Source of the DNA: CAZUWH01 sp964624075
GTDB taxonomy: Bacteria > Pseudomonadota > Alphaproteobacteria > Rhodospirillales > Rhodospirillaceae
Assembly: GCA_964624075.1 (NCBI GenBank)
Contig: CAZUWH010000006.1
Coordinates: 1-64,000 of the forward strand
Length of the DNA: 64,000 bases
Direction of reading: 5' to 3'
Shown here piece after piece: positions 37,322 to 45,933 of this stretch (its first letter is position 1; each line of letters begins with the position of its first letter). The notes beneath the pieces are model-generated. The model was not told where the DNA came from and searched no databases. It was given only the letters and a program-made list of their open reading frames with translations. Made by a program: the position numbers and the translations under genes.

Positions 37322-38300
37322 ATGGAAAGAGACAATGACCCGCTTTATGACCTGACGATCATCGGTGGTGGCATCAACGGTGCAGATCTTGCACGTGATG
37401 CCGCCTGGCGGGGATTATCGGTCGCACTAGTTGTGGTGGGCGACTTGGCGGCTGCAACCTCCTCTGCCAGCAGGAGGTTAGTTTGTGGTAGCTTGCGCTA
37501 TCTTGAACACTACCAGTTCCGTCTGGTGCGTGAGGGCCCTGGCCGGGCGGGAGGTTCTGCTGCACGCGGGGCCCCGCATCCGGTCTGACCCATGACCTTG
37601 TGTTCTCCTCCACACCTGCCATGCGCCCGGTCTGGATGATCCGTACCGGCCTGTTTCTCTACAACCACTTGGCCCGGCGGTCGGTGCTGCCGGATTCGCA
37701 AAAGGTCGCGCTGGCCAAGCATCCGGCAGGTTGCCACTTATTATGCGAAAGGCTTTTCCTATGCCGACTGCTGGGGCGACGATACCAGACTCGTGCTGGT
37801 CAATGCCATGGATGCCAGCTCAGCTGGGAGCTGCCATTTTCACCCGCACCCGCTGTACTGGCCTGGTGCCGCTCAAGACCGGCTCCGGTTCCGTGTGGGA
37901 GGTCGCGGCGATCGATAGCCTGACCGGTTGCCCGCGGCGCCTCTTGAGTCGGGTGATCGTCACAATACGGCCAGGCCATGGGTACGCGCCGTGCATGGCC
38001 TAGCGGGAAAATCCGCTGCCGTCCTTCCCGGTCTGTGCCTGGTCAAGGGCAGCCATAACGCCGTTCTACCTAGTGGCGATCTTGACCCGGATGGACTGAA
38101 AGGGTGGCTCAAGACGGGCCCATGCCCGCTGGTCCTAAGCTGACGCAGGCGCTCCTGCGCCCGTTATGGGCGGAAGCTACAGCAAAGCAAGCCGGACCGC
38201 CGCCCCCCTTCTGCTTGGCACGGCAACCCGCCTGGCCGATCTGGGACACAATTTTGACGGTGGATTGTACGAAGCCGAGAGGGCAGCGCGGAATGATCTG
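37322..38300 (+). pseudogene. glpD: Glycerol-3-phosphate dehydrogenase (GlpD) pseudogene
   Basis: FAD-dependent glycerol-3-phosphate dehydrogenase remnant. The FAD-binding N-terminus is clear: YDLTIIGGGINGADLARDAA, GDLAAATSSASRRL, LRYLEHYQFRLVRE. The frame then breaks; AMRPVWMIRTGLFLYNHLAR appears in a second frame, YYAKGFSYADCWGDDTRLVL in a third, then GLCLVKGSHNAVLP, and LGHNFDGGLYEAE near the C-terminal end. Many indels, so non-functional. The end is approximate. It converges with the ctpA pseudogene. Confidence 0.85.
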
Positions 38301-38509
38301 GCCGCCGCTCTGGCCCATCGCGACCTGGAGCCCGCTGCCCTGGGAACGACCGCCGGGTGGTTCCCCCCGTTCCTCCCCCCCCCTGCCTCTTCGACAGACG
38401 CCCGGGAACGGGCTAAGGAACACCAGGACACACGAAAAACAACCACCTGGCGCGCTAGCCCTGGACGCACCGATCTTCGTCTTTGTTCTTCCACCTCTTC
38501 CGCAGCTCC

Positions 38510-39769
38510 TCAACGGGCGTGCAAGAGAGCCGTCGTCTGTAGAATGTGCGTAGCCTGTTCAAGCGGGACATCACCCTCTCCCCCGATGACCTCCACTCTT
38601 ACGTCTGGCGACAGACTATGACCATAATCCGATTCGGCCCCGCCAGGGGTACGATTAGCGACTGGTGGTCAGCTTCAGGCTGGTGCCGTCCTGCAGGGGA
38701 AACAGCGTCTGGACCGTTCCCTTGCCGAAGGTGCGACCACCCCCCTACCAGTTTGGCCCGGCCCGTGTCGCGCAGGGCGCCAGCCACCGCAATGGCCTGT
38801 TCCAGAACGCCTCCCGGATTGTTGTGCAAGTCGAGATCAGTCCGCCGGCGGGGGGGGGGGGGGCCTTGCAACTGATGCCACACGGCCTGCAGGGCTTGTT
38901 GCACGGCGCTGGTGGTCTGTTCGTTGAAGAGACGGATGCGGATGTAGGCGATCCGGTCCTGCTCCAGTCGTGCCACAACCGACGTGACGGTGATTCGTGT
39001 CCGGACGAGAGGGAAATGAAACGTGGTCCCGGCCCGGACGATAGTGAGATGCACCACGCTACCGCGCGTGCCGCGAACCTGATGGATCACTCCGGCCAGG
39101 CTCTGTGGTCCGTAGTGGTTCTGCCGTTCACGGCCACGATGACATCGCCCGCTCTCAGGCCGGCCTGTGCGGCAGGACCACCATTAAGAGACGCCACGAT
39201 TCGGATGGTTTCCTTTTCCATGGACAGCTCGACGCCGATGCCCACGAATTCGCCGCGCGTGGTGGCTTTCAGATGGCTGAAGGCCTTGGCGTCCATGAAG
39301 CTGAGAGGAGTCAAGGCCGTTGCACCCATGGGCCTTGGCGGCCACCTCCCCAGGCCCCTGCGCTGCCTACGCTGGCATGGCACGGACGACTTCGATAGCC
39401 GCAGTAAGCAGAAGGACGGGGCTTGGCAGTTCAGACATATTCATTAGCGATGTACTGCATAACATCTTCGATCAGTACCATCTGGTGCTTGGCCTCACGG
39501 CCGTGGCCAAGCACCGCCGTGAACGCATCCCGTAGAGGCGTGAAGTCGACCGCCGCCATCCCGCCAGCCGGAAAGAAGGCCAGACAGGACAAGACAATGC
39601 CCCATCTTACCGTCAGCTGTACCGAACGCCACTGCGGGATCAGGACAGGTCGTTTTCGACTTTCCGCCTTTTCCGGAAGAGCAGGCATCCCGACCGTCAT
39701 CCCGGGGAAATCGGTGCGAAAAAAGAAGCCAAGGGTCGAGAATGGCGCCATGATGTTTTCCCCTTCCAT
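38510..39769 (-). pseudogene. ctpA: S41 C-terminal processing protease (CtpA) pseudogene
   Basis: Periplasmic PDZ-serine protease remnant. Pieces: a signal-peptide-like VRWGIVLSCLAFFPAGGMA, VMQYIANEYV, MDAKAFSHLKATTRGEFVGI, PDZ segment GGPAAQAGLRAGDVIVAVNG, YIRIRLFNEQTTSAVQQAL, LDLHNNPGGVLEQAIAVAGA, then in another frame RTFGKGTVQTLFPLQDGTSL and SPDVRVEVIG, ending in LLHAR at 38510. The segment that normally carries the catalytic serine is deleted: NNPGG is joined to AVAGALRDTGRAKLVGG. A 14-G run (38850-38863) interrupts the coding region. Confidence 0.85.
38850..38863. repeat. Homopolymer, 14 G
   Basis: Fourteen consecutive G residues on the plus strand, inside the ctpA pseudogene just before the LDLHNNPGG segment. 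Such runs are prone to slipped-strand length change. Confidence 0.9.
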
Positions 39770-39928
39770 TTCGGACCGTGCCTCGCAGAATCCGGAAGTT
39801 GCCCGTTTGTGAACGCACGAAGATGTGTTAAACAGAGAGCATCTTTATGGCCCCTGTTTTGCTTCGTTGTCTGAAAGCAACGGCGGAGGGGGGTGTGCTC
39901 TGAACATATGATACACGCGATAAAGTCG

Positions 39929-41356
39929 ATGACGGTCATAACCCGCTTTGCCCCTTCCCCCACAGGCTTCCTTCATATCGGGGGGGCACGAACGGCCTTG
40001 TTCAACTGGCTGTATGCCCGTCGCCGGGGGGGGCGATTCTTCCTTCGGATCGAGGATACCGACCGGGTCCGTTCGACACCTGAGGCGGTGAACGCGATCC
40101 TTGATGGCCTGCGCTGGCTCGGAATCTCATGGGAGGGCGAAGCGGTCATCCAGTCTGCCCGCGTCACCCGGCATGTTGCGGTGGCCCAGCAGCTCCAGGA
40201 CTGCGGCATGGCTTACCGGTGCTACTGCACGCCGGAGGAACTGGCTGCGATGCGCGAGGCTGCCCGCCAGGCAGGTCGCCCGGTGGGGTACGATGGCCAC
40301 TGGCGTGAGCGCAATCCGGCTACGGCCCCGCCGGGCGCGCTGCCGGTGCTCCGGCTTCGGGCACCACGGGAGGGGGAAACGGTCATCGACGATCTGGTTC
40401 AGGGACGGGTGACGGTTGCCAATGGGCAGCTCGACGACATGGTCTTGCTACGAGCCGATGGTACGCCCACTTACATGCTGTCGGTGGTCGTGGACGATCA
40501 TGATATGGGTATCACCCATGTGATTCGCGGAGATGACCATCTGACCAACGCCTTTCGGCAGACACAAATTTACCGGGCCATGGGGTGGGACGGGCCACAG
40601 TTTGCCCATATTCCGTTGATTCATGGTCCCGACGGCGCCAAACTGTCGAAACGGCACGGTGCCTTGGGTGTGGAGGCCTACCGCGCGATGGGCTTCCTGT
40701 CTGAGGCAATGTGCAACTATCTGGTTCGCCTTGGCTGGGGGCACGGGGACGCGGAGATTTTTACCACCGCCCAGGCTGTCGCCTGGTTTGACATCAGGGA
40801 TGTTGGTCGCAGTGCCGCCCGGTTTGACATGATGAAACTGACGGCCCTCAACGCCCATTATCTGCGCGAGGCCGACGACGTTCGCCTGGTCGATTTCATC
40901 CGTCCGCATCTCGAAACCGCGCTGGGAACGCCGGTGAATGACAGGGATCTGGCCCGACTGTACAGGGCCATGCCCGGCCTGAAGGTACGGACGCGCACAG
41001 TGCGGGAACTGGCCGATGCGGCACTGTTCTACGTGCACCCCCGGCCGATTCCACTGGACAACAAGGCGTGTCAGCAGCTTGACACAGGCGATCCCGCGCT
41101 TCTGATCACACTGGCCACGCACCTCGCCGCAGCCGAAAGGGTGTGGGAGGTCCGGGTCCTAGAAGAGGACATGCGTCGCCTGGCCGCGGAGCAGGGACTC
41201 GCTCTCAGCAAACTTGCACAACCTATGAGAGTAGCCTTGACGGGGGCGACGATATCTCCTCCTCTTTTCGACGTCATGCAGGTGCTGGGGCGGGAGGAGG
41301 TCCTGGCCCGTCTTGACGACGTTCTGGCAAACCGGAGCGAAAGAGACGTGGCCTGA
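39929..41356 (+). CDS. gltX: Glutamyl-tRNA synthetase
   Basis: 475-residue class I synthetase charging tRNA-Glu (and possibly tRNA-Gln in the transamidation route). HIGH-type motif RFAPSPTGFLHIGGARTALF, LRIEDTDRVRSTPEA, the KMSKS equivalent AKLSKRHGALGVEAY, and an all-helical anticodon-binding C-terminal domain. The ATG giving MTVITRFAPSPTG is favoured; an upstream in-frame ATG at 39908 is possible. gltA follows within 110 bases. Confidence 0.95.
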   Translation: MTVITRFAPSPTGFLHIGGARTALFNWLYARRRGGRFFLRIEDTDRVRSTPEAVNAILDGLRWLGISWEGEAVIQSARVTRHVAVAQQLQDCGMAYRCYCTPEELAAMREAARQAGRPVGYDGHWRERNPATAPPGALPVLRLRAPREGETVIDDLVQGRVTVANGQLDDMVLLRADGTPTYMLSVVVDDHDMGITHVIRGDDHLTNAFRQTQIYRAMGWDGPQFAHIPLIHGPDGAKLSKRHGALGVEAYRAMGFLSEAMCNYLVRLGWGHGDAEIFTTAQAVAWFDIRDVGRSAARFDMMKLTALNAHYLREADDVRLVDFIRPHLETALGTPVNDRDLARLYRAMPGLKVRTRTVRELADAALFYVHPRPIPLDNKACQQLDTGDPALLITLATHLAAAERVWEVRVLEEDMRRLAAEQGLALSKLAQPMRVALTGATISPPLFDVMQVLGREEVLARLDDVLANRSERDVA

Positions 41357-41462
41357 ACATGGCCCGGATACAACGGGAAAACGTCAGGAAAACAAGGAAG
41401 GAGGCCGTTTCGTTCCACATGTGTCCAGCACATCGTTCGGCAAATCATCGGGGAATGGCGCC

Positions 41463-42806
41463 ATGAACGAAGAAACCGCTCTTGCCACCGCTGAGACAAC
41501 GGAAGAGACAAGAAAGAATCACGTCACGTTGATCGATCACCCTAATAACAAATCCTATGACCTGCCGGTTCTGCGCGGTTCGGTGGGTCCAGATGTCATC
41601 GATATCCGCCGCCTTTATACCGATACCGGCTATTTCACGTTTGATCCTGGCTTTACTTCAACCGGAAGCTGTGATTCGCGAATCACCTTCATCGATGGGG
41701 AAAAAGGGATTCTGCTGCATCGTGGCTATGCCATTCAGGATCTGGCTGAACATTCCGACTTCATGGAGGTTGCCTATCTGTTGCTAAAGGGCGAATTACC
41801 GACGGCAACGGAAAAGACCAAGTTCGAGCACGACATCACTTATCACTCGATGCTGCACGAACAGATTGCCTATTTCTATCGTGGCTTCCGCCGGGATGCC
41901 CATCCGATGGCGGTGATGTGCGGCGTGGTAGGGGCGTTGTCGGCTTTCTACCATGACAGTCTCGACATCAACGATCCACGGCAGCGGATGATTGCATCCT
42001 ATCGACTGGTGGCGAAGATGCCGACCATCGCGGCGTGGGCCTACAAATATGCCACAGGGCAACCCTTTATCTATCCCCGTAACGAGATGCGATATGCCGA
42101 GAACTTCCTGCATATGATGTTCGCCACGCCTTGTGAGCCTTACAAGGTCAGTCCGGTGCTGGCGAAGGTCATGGATCGGATCCTGATCCTGCACGCTGAT
42201 CACGAGCAGAACGCCTCGACATCAACGGTGCGCCTGTCGGGGTCGTCGGGAGCCAATCCGTTTGCATGCATCGCTGCGGGTATTGCCTCGTTGTGGGGAC
42301 CGGCCCACGGCGGGGCCAATGAAGCCGTGCTCAACATGTTGACAAAGATCGGAGACAAGCGGAACATTCCCGAATATGTCCGACGGGCCAAGGACAAGGA
42401 CGACCCCTTCCGTCTGATGGGCTTTGGCCACCGGGTCTACAAGAATTATGACCCACGGGCCAAGATCATGCGACAGACGGCCCATGAGGCGCTTGAGGAT
42501 CTAGACAAGAAGGATGAGCCGCTGCTCGCGGTGGCCATGGAACTGGAAAGGATTGCGCTGGAGGACGAATACTTTGTTGAAAGGCGGCTCTACCCCAATG
42601 TAGATTTCTATTCCGGTGTCATCTTCAACGCGATGGGAATTCCGACGGCAATGTTTACAGCCCTGTTTGCCCTGGCCCGTACAGTCGGCTGGATCAGCCA
42701 GTGGAACGAAATGATCGAAGATCCGAGCCAGAAGATCGGCCGGCCGCGACAGCTATACAGCGGCCAGGGACCACGATCGTTCAAGCCTCTCCATCACAGG
42801 CTGTAA
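41463..42806 (+). CDS. gltA: Citrate synthase
   Basis: 447-residue type II citrate synthase condensing acetyl-CoA and oxaloacetate. Seen: FTSTGSCDSRITFIDGEKGI, LLHRGYAIQDLAEHSDFMEV, catalytic histidine regions LHADHEQNASTSTVRLSGSS and GPAHGGANEAVLNML, MGFGHRVYKNYDPRAKIMR, and the C-terminal RPRQLYSGQGPRSF. Full length and intact; usual start MNEETALATAE. Confidence 0.97.
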   Translation: MNEETALATAETTEETRKNHVTLIDHPNNKSYDLPVLRGSVGPDVIDIRRLYTDTGYFTFDPGFTSTGSCDSRITFIDGEKGILLHRGYAIQDLAEHSDFMEVAYLLLKGELPTATEKTKFEHDITYHSMLHEQIAYFYRGFRRDAHPMAVMCGVVGALSAFYHDSLDINDPRQRMIASYRLVAKMPTIAAWAYKYATGQPFIYPRNEMRYAENFLHMMFATPCEPYKVSPVLAKVMDRILILHADHEQNASTSTVRLSGSSGANPFACIAAGIASLWGPAHGGANEAVLNMLTKIGDKRNIPEYVRRAKDKDDPFRLMGFGHRVYKNYDPRAKIMRQTAHEALEDLDKKDEPLLAVAMELERIALEDEYFVERRLYPNVDFYSGVIFNAMGIPTAMFTALFALARTVGWISQWNEMIEDPSQKIGRPRQLYSGQGPRSFKPLHHRL

Positions 42807-43477
42807 CAAGACGGGATGGAGAAAGTGGAGGGCCGTCGTGTTGCCCCCTGCGCGGGCAGGGCGGCCGTGTCGTTTCGACCGGCACGCAGGAGGGGCTTGT
42901 CCCTCGCGCAGACACGATGACACGGCCGTCCAACACAGCGGTTCAACATAGATATCGAGATAGATATCGAGGAGGGCACGACGGGCTTCGCCCAGCCTGG
43001 GCGTGCCGATTCTCTCCGCGCGGTGGTTCGATACGCCTTTCGGTGGAGAATCTGGAGACGGAGCAGAGAGTCGTCACGCTGGAACGGCTGGCCGAGTTGT
43101 TCATTTTTCTGCACAAGACCGGGTCGGTGTGGCGGGAGACGCTGCACGTCGGTGCAGTGTGTGTGGGTGCGCGCCCTGCTGCGGCGTCAGGGCCGGAGCC
43201 ACAGGCGCAGGCATGGTTTTCGGTTGGGGGGAGAACGTACCTTATCAGATATTCTTCTGGCGCCGGCGCAGTCGTGCGCTTCGTTCTCCGGGGAGCATGC
43301 AGGGTATTCCCTTCCTCCATTGGATTTTTTGTCGTTCGTGAACGCTCCTGGGGGTCCATGTTAACGAACCGCGCCATTGGCATATGGCAGTTTGTCACAA
43401 CGATGCGCCAATAATTGCTGTCACGAAAACAACGCAGCCGGGGTTAGAAACCGTTTCAATGACTGGTAAGGAAAAGG
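42807..43477. other. Unassigned 670-base region between gltA and dxr
   Basis: Several overlapping open frames exist but none has a recognisable motif. Features seen: a GC-rich hairpin just after gltA built on CCCTGC/GCAGGG within GGCCG..CGGCC (about 42830-42880), possibly the gltA terminator, and a perfect 12-bp tandem duplication ATAGATATCGAG at 42948-42971. In relatives cdsA or related genes often precede dxr, but I see no trace of them. Confidence 0.4.
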
Positions 43478-44680
43478 ATGCAGTCGCATAAGAGCGCAAG
43501 TGCCGACATCAACCGGCCTCGTTCGGTCACCATTCTGGGATCGACGGGATCCATCGGCCGCAACACCATTGATCTGATTGCTCGCGACCCGGGCCGTTTC
43601 AAGGTGGAAGCCTTGGCGGCTAATGCCAATGCCGCTTTGCTGGCTAAGCAGGCACTGGCTCTGCGGCCAGCCTTTGTTGCCGTGGCTGATGCACACGCCT
43701 ACAGGTCGTTGTGTGACCATCTGGCGGGCAGCGGGACTGAGATTGGCGCCGGTCCGGAGGCCGTGATCGAGGCGGCCCGGCGACCGGCTGAATGGGTGGG
43801 AGCGTCCATCGTCGGCGCGGCCGGCCTCCAGCCTACCCTGGCCGCCATTCGCCGCGGAGCGGTGGTGGCCCTAGCCAACAAGGAGACTTTGGTGTGTGCT
43901 GGAGATCTCGTCATGGCTGAAGTAAGACGGAGTGGGGCAACCCTTCTGCCTGTCGATTCGGAGCACAGTGCCATCTTCCAGGTCTTCGATTTCACCCAGA
44001 AGGACAGGATCGAAAAAATCATTCTGACGGCTTCAGGGGGACCGTTCCGCCGTCACGGTCGCGACACCATGGCTGGCATCACGCCGGCCGAAGCCGTTGC
44101 CCATCCCAACTGGAGCATGGGGGCGAAAATTTCGGTCGATTCTGCGACCATGATGAACAAGGGTCTAGAGATCATCGAGGCACATCATTTTTTTGGCCTT
44201 TCCGAGAGACAGATCGAAGTGCTGGTCCATCCCCAGTCGGTTATCCACTCCATGGTCGCCTATGTGGACGGGTCGGTTCTGGCCCAGATGGGGTCTCCCG
44301 ACATGCGCACCCCTCTTGCCTTCGCCTTGGGCTGGCCAGCACGGATGCCGGCTCCTGCTCCGCGACTTGACTTGGCCGCCATCGCGACCCTGACTTTCGA
44401 GGCCCCCGATCCGGAGCGTTTTCCTGCCTTGCGGCTGGCCCGGCAGGCCTTGCAAGCGGGCGGTGCCGCGCCTACAATCCTCAACGCCGCAAACGAGATC
44501 GCAGTCCAGAAATTTCTTGCCGGCGAGATCGGTTTCCTCGACATCACCGACATTGTTGCCTATGCCCTTGACAAACTGGCGCCGGCTTTGCCAACCAACC
44601 TGGAAGAGGTCATCGCGGTGGATGCCGAGGCACGGCGGATGGCAAAAGGGTTCGTGCGTACCGCCTCGACGGCCTCGTGA
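43478..44680 (+). CDS. dxr: 1-deoxy-D-xylulose 5-phosphate reductoisomerase
   Basis: 400 residues; second step of the MEP isoprenoid pathway, NADPH- and divalent-metal-dependent. Seen: VTILGSTGSIGRNTIDLIAR (NADPH), ANKETLVCAGDLVM, LPVDSEHSAIFQ (metal ligands), ILTASGGPFR, NWSMGAKISVDSATMMNKGL and HPQSVIHSMVAYVDGSVLAQ. Start of the envelope gene cluster; rseP follows by about 50 bases. Confidence 0.97.
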   Translation: MQSHKSASADINRPRSVTILGSTGSIGRNTIDLIARDPGRFKVEALAANANAALLAKQALALRPAFVAVADAHAYRSLCDHLAGSGTEIGAGPEAVIEAARRPAEWVGASIVGAAGLQPTLAAIRRGAVVALANKETLVCAGDLVMAEVRRSGATLLPVDSEHSAIFQVFDFTQKDRIEKIILTASGGPFRRHGRDTMAGITPAEAVAHPNWSMGAKISVDSATMMNKGLEIIEAHHFFGLSERQIEVLVHPQSVIHSMVAYVDGSVLAQMGSPDMRTPLAFALGWPARMPAPAPRLDLAAIATLTFEAPDPERFPALRLARQALQAGGAAPTILNAANEIAVQKFLAGEIGFLDITDIVAYALDKLAPALPTNLEEVIAVDAEARRMAKGFVRTASTAS

Positions 44681-44734
44681 GAGGCGTGAGACAGCGAGCC
44701 TAACATCCAGAGGGTATAAAGGAGCGGTCGGATT

Positions 44735-45886
44735 ATGGATCTGTTGGTGAATCATGCGTCCTCCTTTCTGACCTATGTTCTTCCTTTTCTGATCATCTTG
44801 ACGGTGATCGTGTTTGTGCATGAACTCGGTCACTATTTGGCTGCCCGCCATAATGGCGTGCGGGTGGAGGTGTTCTCGATCGGGTTTGGGCGCGAGCTGT
44901 TCGGCCATACCGACCGGCATGGGACACGCTGGAGGTTCAGTCTGATTCCCCTGGGTGGCTATGTGAAGATGTTCGGCGAGATGGACACCGTCGATGCCGG
45001 TGCCAAGGGGCGGCCGCTGTCGCCGGAGGAACGTGCGGTGTCCTTCCTCCATAAACGACTTGGGCAGCGCGCGGTCATCATCGCCGCGGGACCGGTCATG
45101 AATTTCGTTTTTGCCGTCCTGATCTTCACCCTTGTTTTCATGACCATGGGAGAGCCCGTCACTCCCCCGGTTATGGGCGAAGTAAAGGCAGGCAGTGCTG
45201 CCGAAGCCGCCGGGGTTCGTTGGGGGGACCGGTTCGTTGCGATCAATGGTCGGGCCATCGAACAATTCGCTGACATTCAACAAGCCGTTCACCTCTCCAA
45301 TGGTGCGCCCCTGGAGATACGTCTCGTGCGCGCAGGAGCCGAGCAGGTGATGACCATCGTCCCGCAAATGGCAGAAGGTGTCGATTATCTTGGCAACGTG
45401 CGGCGCATGCCGGTGCTGGGCGTAGGCGTGAATCCTGACGAGCCGACCCGAATCCGTCATCATGGGCCGTTTTCAGCCCTGGTTCAGGCCCTGCACGAAA
45501 CCTTCGGGGTGGTCCGTTCCACGTTAGTGGCAGTGGGACAAATGATCGTTGGCGTTAGAGACACCGGTGAAGTGAGCGGGATTTTGCGCATTGCCCATTT
45601 TTCTGGCTTGGCCATGCAGAAAGGCGTTATCATCTTCATCATGTTCATTGCCATTCTGTCGATCAATCTCGGGTTGATAAATCTGTTTCCTATCCCATTC
45701 CTGGACGGGGGGTATTTGTTGTTTTGCGCCATTGAAGGGGTCCGCGGGCGGCCATTGACCGAACGGACGCAGGAATATGGTTTGCGGATCGGTCTCGTCC
45801 TGGTATTCGGCTTGATGTTTTTCGCGACATGGAATGATTTTGTGCAGTTGAAGGTGTGGGATTTTCTCGTCAATCTGGTCTCGTAA
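44735..45886 (+). CDS. rseP: RIP-type site-2 zinc metalloprotease RseP
   Basis: 383-residue inner-membrane intramembrane protease; cleaves anti-sigma factors and leftover signal peptides. Zinc site FVHELGHYLAARHNGVRVEV in the first membrane segment, GLG-like FSIGFGRELFG, a PDZ domain around VKAGSAAEAAGVRWGDRFVA, and the C-terminal NLFPIPFLDGGYLLFCAIEG. One PDZ domain is evident. Directly upstream of bamA, the usual order. Confidence 0.97.
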   Translation: MDLLVNHASSFLTYVLPFLIILTVIVFVHELGHYLAARHNGVRVEVFSIGFGRELFGHTDRHGTRWRFSLIPLGGYVKMFGEMDTVDAGAKGRPLSPEERAVSFLHKRLGQRAVIIAAGPVMNFVFAVLIFTLVFMTMGEPVTPPVMGEVKAGSAAEAAGVRWGDRFVAINGRAIEQFADIQQAVHLSNGAPLEIRLVRAGAEQVMTIVPQMAEGVDYLGNVRRMPVLGVGVNPDEPTRIRHHGPFSALVQALHETFGVVRSTLVAVGQMIVGVRDTGEVSGILRIAHFSGLAMQKGVIIFIMFIAILSINLGLINLFPIPFLDGGYLLFCAIEGVRGRPLTERTQEYGLRIGLVLVFGLMFFATWNDFVQLKVWDFLVNLVS

Positions 45887-45933
45887 ATTCCCTGCCCCAT
45901 GGGCGTGGCAAGGCACAGGGGGAGAGACAAGGA

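Noticed and set aside
42948..42971. Tandem 12-bp duplication as a repeat array
   Set aside because: Only two units; too small to call an array.
42701..43414. Long open frame overlapping the end of gltA
   Set aside because: It begins inside gltA, has no ribosome site or recognisable domain, and is rich in arginine as expected for an off-frame GC-rich reading.
44165..45463. 432-codon open frame opposite dxr/rseP
   Set aside because: Antisense shadow of two conserved genes; histidine- and arginine-rich artefact composition.
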